Source of the DNA: Candidatus Methanosuratincola sp.
Lineage (GTDB): Archaea; Thermoproteota; Methanomethylicia; Methanomethylicales; Methanomethylicaceae
Length of the DNA: 64,000 nt
NCBI GenBank assembly: GCA_037478935.1
Contig: JBBFLR010000005.1
Coordinates: 1 to 64,000 of the forward strand
Direction of reading: 5' to 3'
In this document: piece by piece, positions 51,674 to 60,646 of the stretch
How the letters are laid out: the number at the start of each line of letters is the position of its first letter
Position numbering within the stretch: the first letter of the stretch is position 1
Translations under genes and position numbers: made by a program
The notes under the pieces: model-generated
Database searches by the model: none
Told to the model about the DNA's origin: nothing
Seen by the model: the letters and a program-made list of their open reading frames with translations, nothing else

Positions 51674-52963
51674 TCAGTCTGCTTTCTTGGCCTTGAAACT
51701 TATCCTTGCAGTCATTATCCTCTCCGAGCTGAAGATCTTCGCTGCTATGTAAAGCATAGCCAGCGTAAAGAACGCCATGTAGACCAGCCCTATTAGGCTC
51801 ATCCCGTAGTTCCCGGTTATGAGCGCTTGAGATGCAAGTGCAGGGTAGGTGAATGGGATCAGGTAGAGCAATATCTGCATTGCCTGGGGGAGGGCGCTGA
51901 GGTCGCCCATCATCATGAATATGGCCGGAAGGAAGACCGGGACGATCACAATGCCGATTATGGACTGGGCACCCCTGACGTCCTGCGCCAACGTCCCTAG
52001 TGTAAGTGCAATTGCCAGAGCCGAAATTAGGGCTCCGAATATGGAAAGGCCGAGGATCAGGTATCCCTCTGGACTTGGTATCAGCTTCAGGCCCGCCTCT
52101 CCAAGATCCCCTGTCGCCGCCCCCGTGCTACCAAGAACAGCGCCTATGTAATAGGTGAAGGCAAACACGTTGGCCACCGTTGCCATCAGAGCCACGGTGA
52201 CGGATCCTGCGAGCTTTCCGAAGAGTATGCTCATCCTGCTCACGGGCACGGTCAGCAGCGTCTCGAGCGTCTTTGCCTCCTTCTCGATCGCTATCGATGT
52301 CGCTGCGATCTGCATCGCGAGTATGAGCACAAGCATAATTACGATCGGTCCCATGAGCGTCTGCATCTGGACGGTAGTCTGGAGGACGGCAGGGCTGAGC
52401 CGGAACGCCTCGCCTTTTACTATCGACCTGTAGTCCTGCCTGATCGGGTTCAGCAGGGAATTCGGGTCCTTCCCTGGGACTTCCTCCGAGACGATCTGCC
52501 TGACCAGCTCGGTGTCGAAGCTGTTTAAAATCTGATCAACACGGCCTGACTTTATGAACTCTACCATCGAGAAGTCCTTAAAATTGATGTACATGACCAC
52601 TCCTGACCAGTTGCCGCCGGTGATATTGCTGGAGAAGCCTTCCGGGATGTGGAGCAAGACGTCGCCGCCTGAAAGGAGCCCTAGGCTCGATTCAGGGGGT
52701 CCGGCAAGCTGCCTGATCTCCACGTAGTTTGCGTTGAAGTACTCAAGTAGCCTTTGGGAGAGGGGGCCGCCGTCGTCGTCGACCACATAGATCGAGAGGT
52801 TCCCGTACGCCTTTTCGATCGTGGAGCCTGTGGAAACGCTTATCGCGGCACCCATCAGCGGCAGCAGCAGTGCGGGGAATATGATGATGCCTACCAAGAT
52901 CTTGGGATCCCTTAGGAGATCTTTGATCTCCTTTATTACAAGGAGCCTGAGCCCGCTAGGCAA
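51674..52963 (-). CDS. ABC-2 type transporter permease (NatB-like)
   Basis: 429 residues. One N-terminal helix (IIIFPALLLPLMGAAISV), a long extracytoplasmic domain (about residues 45-190), then five or six helices near the C-terminus. This is the ABC-2 topology; 'EKEAKTLETLLTVPVSRMSILFGKL' is the family signature. The ATPase gene upstream overlaps by 8 bases. Likely exporter, cargo unknown. Confidence 0.88.
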   Translation of the reverse strand: MPSGLRLLVIKEIKDLLRDPKILVGIIIFPALLLPLMGAAISVSTGSTIEKAYGNLSIYVVDDDGGPLSQRLLEYFNANYVEIRQLAGPPESSLGLLSGGDVLLHIPEGFSSNITGGNWSGVVMYINFKDFSMVEFIKSGRVDQILNSFDTELVRQIVSEEVPGKDPNSLLNPIRQDYRSIVKGEAFRLSPAVLQTTVQMQTLMGPIVIMLVLILAMQIAATSIAIEKEAKTLETLLTVPVSRMSILFGKLAGSVTVALMATVANVFAFTYYIGAVLGSTGAATGDLGEAGLKLIPSPEGYLILGLSIFGALISALAIALTLGTLAQDVRGAQSIIGIVIVPVFLPAIFMMMGDLSALPQAMQILLYLIPFTYPALASQALITGNYGMSLIGLVYMAFFTLAMLYIAAKIFSSERIMTARISFKAKKAD

Positions 52964-53687
52964 ACCCGACCACCCTCATGAAAGCCTCCTCAAGCGTTTC
53001 TGCTCCGTACTTTGAGATCAGCTGATCGGGGTGGCCGATTTCGACCACCTTCCCCTCGTTTATGAACGCGACCCTGTCGCACATCTTCTCGACCTCCAGC
53101 ATGTTGTGGCTGGAGAGCAGCACCGTGATCCTGTTCTTGTCCGCGTATTCCTTGATCAGCCGCCTCAGCTGGAACGCATGCGTCACATCCAGCCCGGAGG
53201 TCGGCTCGTCCAGTATTGCGAGCTTGGGCTTCACCATGAGCGCTCGCGCCAGCTGGAGCCTCCTCTTCATCCCCTTACTGTAAGCTGAGGATTTCTCCTT
53301 CAGCCTCTCGCCGAGTCCTGAAATTCTCATTCCTTCCTCCAGTGCTGACTTCACTTCGTCCTCGCTTCCGTAGTAGAAAGAAGCCATGAACTTGAGGTAC
53401 TCGAGACCGGTGAGGTTCTGGTACGCCCCTGCCTCCTCTGGGAGATAGCTGATCAGACGCCTGACCTCGGAAGCCTCCCTCACGACGTCCTTGCCGCATA
53501 CCATCACCTGCCCCGAGGTCGGCTTTATGATCGTGGCGATTATCCTGAGTGTTGTGGTCTTCCCAGCACCGTTGGGGCCGATAAGGCCGAAGATCTCACC
53601 CTCCTCGACCTCCAAGGATATGCCGTTCACGGCCCTCCTCTTAGAGAAATCCTTCACGAGATCCTTGACGAGGATTATTTTCGGCAT
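52956..53687 (-). CDS. ABC-2 type transporter ATPase (NatA-like)
   Basis: 243 residues. Walker A GPNGAGKTT, signature YSKGMKRRLQLA, Walker B LAILDEPTSGLD and switch His in LLSSHNMLEVEK are all intact. Partner of the downstream permease, with which it overlaps. Confidence 0.92.
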   Translation of the reverse strand: MPKIILVKDLVKDFSKRRAVNGISLEVEEGEIFGLIGPNGAGKTTTLRIIATIIKPTSGQVMVCGKDVVREASEVRRLISYLPEEAGAYQNLTGLEYLKFMASFYYGSEDEVKSALEEGMRISGLGERLKEKSSAYSKGMKRRLQLARALMVKPKLAILDEPTSGLDVTHAFQLRRLIKEYADKNRITVLLSSHNMLEVEKMCDRVAFINEGKVVEIGHPDQLISKYGAETLEEAFMRVVGFA

Positions 53688-53742
53688 ATGCGGGATTATT
53701 GCTCGAGGATGCTATATCGTTATCGGGTTCGGATCCGGAAAG

Positions 53743-55065
53743 TCATATTTCGTGATCGCTGTCTGCACCGCCCCTCATGCAAGCTCGCTTCAGCTCTTTT
53801 TTAATTACAATTGAGAGCAGGTAGATCAGGAAGGTAAAGGCGAAGGCAGGCATCGTTGCGCCGACCTCCGTGAAATTGGACTGGACCCAGAAATAGAAAG
53901 CTATTCCTACTACACAGGAGGCTATTGCCGGGACACTCAACCCATGCCAGTACCAATACCGTCCTTTTGGCTCATAAAGTTCATGCGTGTCGTACTTTCT
54001 CCTGGATACCACGAAGTAATCCGCGATTACCACCGCGAACATTGGGATGAAGACCGCGCCAATGATGTATAGGAACGAGACAAAAGCGTCCATCCAAGGT
54101 ATAAAGGCGATCGCCGTTCCCGCAATGCCGGTGATTAGGCTCCCCTGCCACTCCTTGACCTTCGGGAAGATGTTGACCAGGGACATGTTCGCGGAATAGA
54201 TGTCCAGAAAAGTGGTCGTTATGGTGCCTAGCCAGATTGCCAAGAGAGCGAGTACTCCGAAGGTGACCCCACCGATCTGCGTCACATAAACGGTAGGATC
54301 TGTCAACCCAAATGCCAATGCACATGCGAGCCCGGTCACGAAGAACCACGCGTTGACCGACCCTTGCCCTAAAAATGCACCGGCAAATGACCCCTTGACC
54401 GTCTTCCCGAATCGCATGTAGTCTGCAGCAAGCGGAGCCCAGGAGAGTGGTATTATGAGTGCCAGGTCAAAGGCTATGCTCGGCGGCATTCCCCCCGCCG
54501 GGATCGAAGCAAGCGCGCCAAACCCCTTTTCGCCGAAGACAGCCACGTTCATAATCATCGCTATGACGACGAGTAGTGTAACGGACACCCTGGTGAACCA
54601 CTTCCAGCCTTCTGCCCTTAAGAGCGCCAGTAACGTACATGCTGCACCGCCTATCATTATCCAGTACGAGAATCCAGTCGCCCCGAAGAGCATCTGACCA
54701 ATCAGGTCAGCCGCTGACGCATTTATGTAGATCATCCAGGCAGTCCAGCCTATCAGGGTGAGGTAATTGAGGGCGCTCATTATATACGAGCCCCGGATCC
54801 CGAAGCTTCCCCTGACAGAGACCATTGAAGGGATCCCTTTCTCCGCACCGATGACTCCTGCTGCCGCGAAGATCGCGCTGCCCACTGCAGATCCTGCAAT
54901 GATCATCAGGAGCCCTGGCGCCCAACCCACCGGGGCAAGATAGCTCCCGCTGTACCAGACATTGACCACTATAGCAGACCCTGCCCAAATAAGGGTCATG
55001 TCTATGAACGAGAGAACTCTGTGCTTTGGCTCAACGGGGTAGATGGCGGATTCGTCGTAGCTCAT
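53743..55065 (-). CDS. NCS1 family purine/cytosine permease
   Basis: 440 residues, 12 membrane helices. 'LIWAGSAIVVNVWYSGSYLAP', 'GVIGAEKGIPSMVSVRGSFGIRGSY' and 'APLAADYMRFGKTVKGSF' are signatures of the NCS1 (cytosine permease/hydantoin) family. Imports a nucleobase or related compound with a cation. Followed by the ABC-2 genes on the same strand after 55 bases. Confidence 0.88.
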   Translation of the reverse strand: MSYDESAIYPVEPKHRVLSFIDMTLIWAGSAIVVNVWYSGSYLAPVGWAPGLLMIIAGSAVGSAIFAAAGVIGAEKGIPSMVSVRGSFGIRGSYIMSALNYLTLIGWTAWMIYINASAADLIGQMLFGATGFSYWIMIGGAACTLLALLRAEGWKWFTRVSVTLLVVIAMIMNVAVFGEKGFGALASIPAGGMPPSIAFDLALIIPLSWAPLAADYMRFGKTVKGSFAGAFLGQGSVNAWFFVTGLACALAFGLTDPTVYVTQIGGVTFGVLALLAIWLGTITTTFLDIYSANMSLVNIFPKVKEWQGSLITGIAGTAIAFIPWMDAFVSFLYIIGAVFIPMFAVVIADYFVVSRRKYDTHELYEPKGRYWYWHGLSVPAIASCVVGIAFYFWVQSNFTEVGATMPAFAFTFLIYLLSIVIKKELKRACMRGGADSDHEI

Positions 55066-55351
55066 TCGGTCTCGACCGAGACCTTGATAGGAAGGGATAT
55101 AAATCTTGCTAAAATTGAGTTATAATTTTTATTACCTGTGCCATGGCAATGAAGAAATGCCATGATGAGCTAATGGTGTGTATCAGAATGACGGTGCATC
55201 TCATAAGGATGAAAAACTGCAGACTTATATAATTTAATTTAAAATAGATTAATAGATAAAAATATAAGTCTCTACTTCCAATATTTAACTGGAATAAGTA
55301 TTTATAGGTGGAATAATTATTAAAAAAATAATTTATATTTATTTTGTTCTT
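55066..55351. other. AT-rich intergenic stretch at the left edge of a foreign-looking island
   Basis: Composition drops sharply from GC-rich to strongly AT-rich near 55100. Holds promoter-like runs (TATTTAAC near 55281, GTATTTATAGG near 55298) and a GGTGGA ribosome-binding-like site (55307-55312). After that site the reading frame of the Cys-rich precursor continues back from 55352 through Lys-Lys and hydrophobic codons to ATA/ATT codons at 55313-55319. Confidence 0.5.
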
Positions 55352-55972
55352 ATGATTATTTTAACAGGGATTTTTGTAAATTTAGTGATCACTTCGCCTG
55401 TTTCAAGTGAGTTGATGGATCCCGAAAACCAAAGAAGTGCCGTGAGAGTGAATGATTTTGTTAGTCAGTCGAGCAATAGATTGAGTGGTGAAGCTCTAAG
55501 CCAGGCAGTGGATAAAGTGCTGTCCGATCCAGAAGTCCTTATTTTGATAGATTATTTAATTCAACAAAACTTCACACTTCAATCTGATAACCCCTCTGGT
55601 TTGAGAACTAATGAAGGTTTTAAAATCAGAATGCGATTCAAAACCAATGATGGCACCAATACATGCCGTGATGGAGCCTTCATAATTTATTCTGAAACAT
55701 CAGGTGAGAAACAAGCTATTGCTATATGGTCAAAAGATGGTCAAGGGTACATGCGTGGATCAAACAATTTAACCATCTCAAGCGGTTGTTATGCGTGTTT
55801 GTGCAATTATGAAATTTGGTGTTGTGAATCATGCGGCTCATTCTGGTTACCTCCTTGTGGTGCATTTCCATGTAATTGTTATGTAATGGATTGTGCGAAT
55901 CCATTCTTCTTAATTTGTTGGTATGGATGTATGGATGGGCAATGTGCTGCCTGTCAGGGGTGTCCATGTTGA
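55352..55972 (+). CDS. Putative secreted precursor with 16-Cys C-terminal tail (bacteriocin-like layout)
   Basis: 206 residues from the first ATG. The N-terminus is hydrophobic (signal peptide); extending the frame upstream adds IIKKIIYIYFVL, which would make a fuller signal sequence but needs an ATT/ATA start. A polar middle part (residues 20-140) with one Cys follows. Residues 146-206 contain 16 Cys (GCYACLC, WCCESC, FPCNC, CQGCPC and others). Halocin C8 precursors share this order of signal, immunity-like middle part and Cys-rich peptide tail, but similarity of sequence is limited to a GCxAC start, so the match is only structural. AT-rich, unlike flanking genes. Translationally coupled (ATGTTGA) to a membrane protein. 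Confidence 0.7.
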   Translation: MIILTGIFVNLVITSPVSSELMDPENQRSAVRVNDFVSQSSNRLSGEALSQAVDKVLSDPEVLILIDYLIQQNFTLQSDNPSGLRTNEGFKIRMRFKTNDGTNTCRDGAFIIYSETSGEKQAIAIWSKDGQGYMRGSNNLTISSGCYACLCNYEIWCCESCGSFWLPPCGAFPCNCYVMDCANPFFLICWYGCMDGQCAACQGCPC

Positions 55973-56748
55973 AAAACATCGAGAGAAATTATTGGGGAAG
56001 ATTGGGCGGCTTCTTTAACATTAAAAAATACTTACTAATTACGATAGTTATTGGTTTAACATTTATCGCTTTAAACCAATATTCTATTTTATTTGTTTTG
56101 CTAGATATAGAACTAAGTTATTTGTCGCTTTGGATGTTTTTCTATGCATTCATTGTTGGCATTGCCTTGGTGATCGTGGGCTTAACTTTGTACAGTATGA
56201 AATACATGGTTAATATTCAATATTTCAAGTCTTTATTATTAATTAGCCTTATTATGTTGACAATTAGCGTTTTCGGGAATGTTTTGATAAACCTATCAAG
56301 AGTGCTTAAAATTGCCTATTTGCACTTGCCAGATTCACTTCTTATATCAATTTTAGCAAGAAGTTGGTGGCTTCCAGAAATTATTTGGTTGGTGGGGTTT
56401 GCTGGATGGCTCATTCTGTTTTCCGCCAACAGAATTAGGCCAATGGGCTTCAGCGATTCAAATTTGCTACGCGTGGCATTTAATGCCTTGGGCATTGGAG
56501 CAGCCATCGTCTTGATATTCTCGATGTTCAGGATTGTATTGCCTTATCTTTCGCCTGAAATGATAGTCTTCCTTTATTCTCCCCTACAATACCTATATGC
56601 GCTGATTTACCCTCTCGGCGAGGTTTTGCTCTTCTTTGGATGGGCTGTATTGAGTACAGCATTCTTTCAAAAACCAAAATTCATCATACTGATGATTTAC
56701 TTGATTTTTATAACCGTCAGTGCGATTGTACTACTGATGCCCATTTAA
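55966..56748 (+). CDS. Multi-pass membrane protein coupled to the Cys-rich precursor
   Basis: 260 residues from ATG 55966, which overlaps the precursor's stop by 7 bases (the frame is open further upstream inside the precursor gene). About seven membrane helices with few charged residues: 'YLLITIVIGLTFIAL', 'WMFFYAFIVGIALVIVGLTL', 'LLLISLIMLTISVFGNVL' and others. No motif I recognise. AT-rich codon use like the precursor, unlike the rest of the window. Could be an immunity, export or processing partner (inference from coupling). Confidence 0.75.
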   Translation: MLKNIERNYWGRLGGFFNIKKYLLITIVIGLTFIALNQYSILFVLLDIELSYLSLWMFFYAFIVGIALVIVGLTLYSMKYMVNIQYFKSLLLISLIMLTISVFGNVLINLSRVLKIAYLHLPDSLLISILARSWWLPEIIWLVGFAGWLILFSANRIRPMGFSDSNLLRVAFNALGIGAAIVLIFSMFRIVLPYLSPEMIVFLYSPLQYLYALIYPLGEVLLFFGWAVLSTAFFQKPKFIILMIYLIFITVSAIVLLMPI

Positions 56749-56826
56749 GAGCACAATTAAGGAAAAAAGACAGGCGACCTATCGTTTCGCCTTCAATAAA
56801 TCACTAAATAAAGAACAGGATGGTTC

Positions 56827-57684
56827 TTACTGCAGCATGATCCTCTTCCCAGCACACCCCAGCTCCACTGATTCGCCGAGCTTCACACGCATGTGGCAGA
56901 CTGCCTCGAGACCTGTGCAGTGGCACGGCACCACCTTCTTCACCCCAATCTCCTTGAGTGCCGCTGCTGTCATCCCGATCTTCTCCTCTCCTGCGTCGTT
57001 GAGGTGGAAGCCGCCTATTACTGCGAAGACCTCCTTGATCCCCGTGATCTCTTTCGCGTGGTTCACAGTGTTGATCACCCCGGAGTGGGCGCAGCCCGTC
57101 ACGACCACCAGCCCCTTTCCTTCTACCGCGGCAACAATACCAATGTCGTCCCTGAAGCTGTCCTTCTCGATCCCGTCCCCCCTGCCTATGAAGAACTCGG
57201 TCTCTGGGCGCTCGAACGACTCCCTGCCTATCTCCCCGGTCGTGATGAGCCAGTCCTTGACCTGCTGCGGGGATCCCGAGGCTATTACCGAAACCCCTGC
57301 CGCCTCCAAGATCTTTGGGTCGAAGGGCATCCCTATCCTGACCAGGTTCCCCCTAACCCTCTTGAACCTTGGGAGGAATGCGTCGCTGTGCGTGATGACT
57401 CTCGAGGGCGCACAGCCAGACTCGATCAGCCTTGGCAGCCCCCCGGAGTGGTCGTAGTGTCCGTGGCTCAGAACCACATCCTCAACCCTCCCAAGCTTCA
57501 AAGCCTTCATGTTGTTGATCAGCGGCACCCCTGTTTGCCCTGTGTCGAAGAGTACCCCTTCGCCACCGTGCCGGATCAGCGCGGAGAACCCGTGCTCCCC
57601 CAGCATTCCCCTTGCGGCGGGCGAGACCGCGTTGTCGCAGAGTATCGTGATCTCCAGCCCGTCGATCACCCTCAAGCTAGCCAA
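56827..57684 (-). CDS. MBL-fold hydrolase, dihydropterin-ribofuranosyl-aminobenzene-phosphate synthase-like
   Basis: 285 residues. Metal motif LSHGHYDHSGG, 'VVTGCAHSGVINTV' and the C-terminal 'VVPCHCTGLEAV' are typical of the COG1237 family that includes the archaeal MJ0301 enzyme of methanopterin-type cofactor synthesis. Many members act otherwise, so exact function is open. Confidence 0.8.
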   Translation of the reverse strand: MASLRVIDGLEITILCDNAVSPAARGMLGEHGFSALIRHGGEGVLFDTGQTGVPLINNMKALKLGRVEDVVLSHGHYDHSGGLPRLIESGCAPSRVITHSDAFLPRFKRVRGNLVRIGMPFDPKILEAAGVSVIASGSPQQVKDWLITTGEIGRESFERPETEFFIGRGDGIEKDSFRDDIGIVAAVEGKGLVVVTGCAHSGVINTVNHAKEITGIKEVFAVIGGFHLNDAGEEKIGMTAAALKEIGVKKVVPCHCTGLEAVCHMRVKLGESVELGCAGKRIMLQ

Positions 57685-57810
57685 CTATTCATTCCACTCC
57701 TGCAAATAACTCCCCGCAGCCCTTCAAAAAGGTGGTGCAGATCTGGGTAAAAAGACCTAAAAGCCTAATATTAAACAATTTAACCGTATCTGCTAAAAAA
57801 GTGGTTAGTC

Positions 57811-58422
57811 ATGGATTTAGGTGTCTTTGTTGCGGGAATCGCGCTAGGGCTGTCGTTGGCGGCTCCGCCTGGGCCGATCAACGCGCTGATGGCAGCGCAG
57901 GCTATTTCGTCGTCCCGCCTGAACGGCTTCCTTATCGGGCTAGGGGCGATGACCTCAGACGCGACGTTCCTGATGATCACCTACACGCTGAGCGGGCTGC
58001 TGATCCTAAATGAAACCACCCGCGGCGCCCTCTCGATGGTAAGCTTCTGCCTTATGCTCTTCCTCGCGTACCTCACTTGGAGGGCTTCCAGGCGGATAGA
58101 CCTCACTCCTAAGAAGAGCGTGCACATACCTTATCTGACCGGGCTGACCGTGGGGCTGACCAACCCATTCCAGCTCTCCTGGTGGATGAGTGCAGGGCTC
58201 TCGCTCATTTCTAGCATCGGGCTGATAATAATAATCGGCTTCTTCACCGGCATACTGATATGGATCACGAGTTTCCCATCCGTACTGAACTGGGCAGGGA
58301 AAGGACGCCCGTGGGTCTACAGAGCCGTCATATACTTCTCGATTGGGCTGCTCCTCGCTTTCGCAGCCTGGTTCCTCTACAACGGGGCGGTGCTGTTCGG
58401 AATTGTTCCCATTAGACTCTGA
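57811..58422 (+). CDS. LysE family exporter
   Basis: 203 residues, five or six membrane helices. 'LGLSLAAPPGPINALMAAQAIS' contains the GPxN loop of LysE/RhtB-type translocators and 'GLTNPFQLSWWMSAGL' the second conserved loop. Exports amino acids or related small molecules. Confidence 0.88.
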   Translation: MDLGVFVAGIALGLSLAAPPGPINALMAAQAISSSRLNGFLIGLGAMTSDATFLMITYTLSGLLILNETTRGALSMVSFCLMLFLAYLTWRASRRIDLTPKKSVHIPYLTGLTVGLTNPFQLSWWMSAGLSLISSIGLIIIIGFFTGILIWITSFPSVLNWAGKGRPWVYRAVIYFSIGLLLAFAAWFLYNGAVLFGIVPIRL

Positions 58423-58450
58423 TCCATCCTATCTTCGGTGTAAGTGGGGA

Positions 58451-59866
58451 TTATCTGCCCCTGAGATGGATCCCGCGCAGGCGCATCGACGGCCCTCCAG
58501 TCCAGACGGGAACCCCCTGCTCGGGCTGTCCCTTGCCGCACGTGGCTGCCCTGAATATCAAGTCCCTTCCGACCGCGTCGATGCTCGAGAATATCACCTC
58601 AGTCGTCGCCTCTATCACGGGCGCCCTGACCGGATCTCTGACCTCGCCTCCTTCGATCATGTATGCCTCCAAGCCCACGTACCTGTTGTTCCACCTGATG
58701 TCGTCGATGTTCCACTCCTGAAAGCTCTTGATGTACACGCCCCTTTCCACTCCCTCGATCATCTCCTCCAGCGTGTGGTCGCCCGGCTCCATGAACGTGT
58801 TCGACATCCTCACGATCGGCTCCCTTGCGTAGGACGATGCCCGCATTGCGGCGTTGCTCGACATCCCGAAGTCGTGGGCTGTCTCCCTGCTGTGCAGGAA
58901 CTCATTCACTCTTCCTTCCCTGATCAGCGCTTTTCTCCTGGCGGGGACCCCCTCGTCGTCGTAGAGGTAGAAGCCGTATGACGTAGGGAGTGTCGGGTCG
59001 TCCGAGATGTTCACCACATCGCTCCCGATCTTCCTGCCGAGCATTCTTGGCTTCAAATATGACTCGCCCGCCTGGGCGGCTTCCCTGCCCATGATCCTGT
59101 CAGCCTCCTGGGGGTGTCCGCAAGCTTCGTGGGATATTATGCCCGTGACCTCCCCTCCGACCACGATGTCGTACTTCCCTGGGGCAAGCGCTTTCCCCTC
59201 CTTCAGCATCCTCGCCATGGCTTCTGCCTCCTCCCTCGCGACCCTCTCAGGGGCTATGGCGCCTGCCCTCTCCCAACCTCCGGATTCGCCGAGCTGGACT
59301 ATCCTTTGGAGTGACCCCTTGCCGCCCTCGTAGGCAGTGATTATGAAGTAACCTGCGACCCTCGGCACCAGCGACCTCAGCTCGGTGCCCTCGGAGTTGA
59401 CGTACTCCTTCTCCTCAACGCTCCCCCCGAAGACAAGGAGCCTGTTGGGGAATTCCACCCCTTTGACCCCCACAATCGAGGCGTCGACCGCCTTGAGGAG
59501 ATCGATGACCTCGCCCGGATCCACGGACGTCGGGAGAACCCTGTGATCTGCCTTCCATCCAGCCCTCGCCGGCTTCTCGCTCGAAAGGACTACCTTCTTG
59601 CAGGATCCGGCCATCGCCTTCGCGGATCTCACCGCCCTCGATCCCGCCTCGATCATCCCCTCGCGGGTGAGTATGTTCGTCGAGGCAAAGCCTAGAGCCC
59701 CGTCGACGATCGCCCTCACGGCGATCCCATGGGCCTCAACGTACTCGGGGGGCTCAGCCGCCCCGTTCTTGAGCACGACTTCCATCCCGGAGTTCCTCTG
59801 GGACCTGACCTCGGCGTACCCTGCCCCTTCCCTGATCAGGTAATCAAGCAGCCACTGGAGATCCAT
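58451..59866 (-). CDS. tldD: TldD-type metalloprotease
   Basis: 471 residues from ATG 59866 (GTG 59878 possible). The zinc motif HEACGH (in SHEACGHPQEADRI) marks it as TldD rather than TldE/PmbA, which lacks it. 'AHGIAVRAIVDGALGFAST' in the N-terminal domain is family-typical. Acts with TldE as a peptide-degrading or modified-peptide-processing protease; no tldE gene is in the window. Confidence 0.9.
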   Translation of the reverse strand: MDLQWLLDYLIREGAGYAEVRSQRNSGMEVVLKNGAAEPPEYVEAHGIAVRAIVDGALGFASTNILTREGMIEAGSRAVRSAKAMAGSCKKVVLSSEKPARAGWKADHRVLPTSVDPGEVIDLLKAVDASIVGVKGVEFPNRLLVFGGSVEEKEYVNSEGTELRSLVPRVAGYFIITAYEGGKGSLQRIVQLGESGGWERAGAIAPERVAREEAEAMARMLKEGKALAPGKYDIVVGGEVTGIISHEACGHPQEADRIMGREAAQAGESYLKPRMLGRKIGSDVVNISDDPTLPTSYGFYLYDDEGVPARRKALIREGRVNEFLHSRETAHDFGMSSNAAMRASSYAREPIVRMSNTFMEPGDHTLEEMIEGVERGVYIKSFQEWNIDDIRWNNRYVGLEAYMIEGGEVRDPVRAPVIEATTEVIFSSIDAVGRDLIFRAATCGKGQPEQGVPVWTGGPSMRLRGIHLRGR

Positions 59867-59926
59867 GGCAAACACCACTTCAGCGCGTAAGACAGCGACG
59901 CATCCGATCTCTTTCGGAACGCAATA

Positions 59927-60493
59927 TTAAGGGTTTGCACCGGTCTGCGGCTCCAGGGAGGCTATCATCTCCTCCGCGGCAGGGGATTCGGCGCCGTAGA
60001 TCTCCGACATGTACCTGATCCCCGTCTCGTTCGCCTCAGCCCCGTCCCACGACGCGACCGCGTCCCTGACGACCGCGACCCTGTACCCCCTGAAGAAGGC
60101 GTCCGCGGCGGTGTGCCTCACGCAGATGTTGGTGTCGATCCCCGTGATCGCCACCCGGTCCACCCCCAGCTCCCTCAGGAGCAGGTCCAGGTCGGTCTGG
60201 AAGAAGCCGCTGTACCTCCTCTTCCTCACCACAAAATCGCCATATTGTGGCTTAAGCTCCTCAACGACTTCGGCACCCCAGGTCCCGGCTATCGCATGAT
60301 CCCCCCAAAGCTCGAGCTCCCTGTCGACGCCCGGGAAGTGCGTGTCGCAGATGTACACCACCGGGAGCCCCTTCCTCCTGAAATGGTCTGCAAGCGCCCT
60401 TATCTTCGGGATTATGGCCGCAGCAGCTTCGCACCTCATCTTGCCCGAGACGAAGTCGTTCAGCATGTCTATAACAAGGAGGGCTGTTGCCAA
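59927..60493 (-). CDS. Isochorismatase-like cysteine hydrolase
   Basis: 188 residues. The catalytic triad is visible: Asp8 in LLVIDMLNDF, Lys in the FVVRKRRYSGF region, and Cys in ITGIDTNICVRHTA with a preceding cis-peptide. Family includes nicotinamidase, ureidoacrylate and carbamoyl hydrolases; substrate not determined. Confidence 0.85.
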   Translation of the reverse strand: MATALLVIDMLNDFVSGKMRCEAAAAIIPKIRALADHFRRKGLPVVYICDTHFPGVDRELELWGDHAIAGTWGAEVVEELKPQYGDFVVRKRRYSGFFQTDLDLLLRELGVDRVAITGIDTNICVRHTAADAFFRGYRVAVVRDAVASWDGAEANETGIRYMSEIYGAESPAAEEMIASLEPQTGANP

Positions 60494-60646
60494 CCCAGCC
60501 TCACCACCAGATCCACACTCCTCAGATCGGGATATAGGCTTTCCCCCGAGGGCTGCATGATCGAGCTTTGTGCGCGCTGGTCGATCTTGGTCGCGGAGGA
60601 GTTACGGTTATAGCCCCACGCTGCGATCTAGGGTTGGTGGACGCGG

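Noticed and set aside
56893-57750. Open plus-strand frame antisense to the MBL-fold gene
   Set aside because: Same length as the real gene by composition; the minus strand carries the intact metal motifs, the plus strand none.
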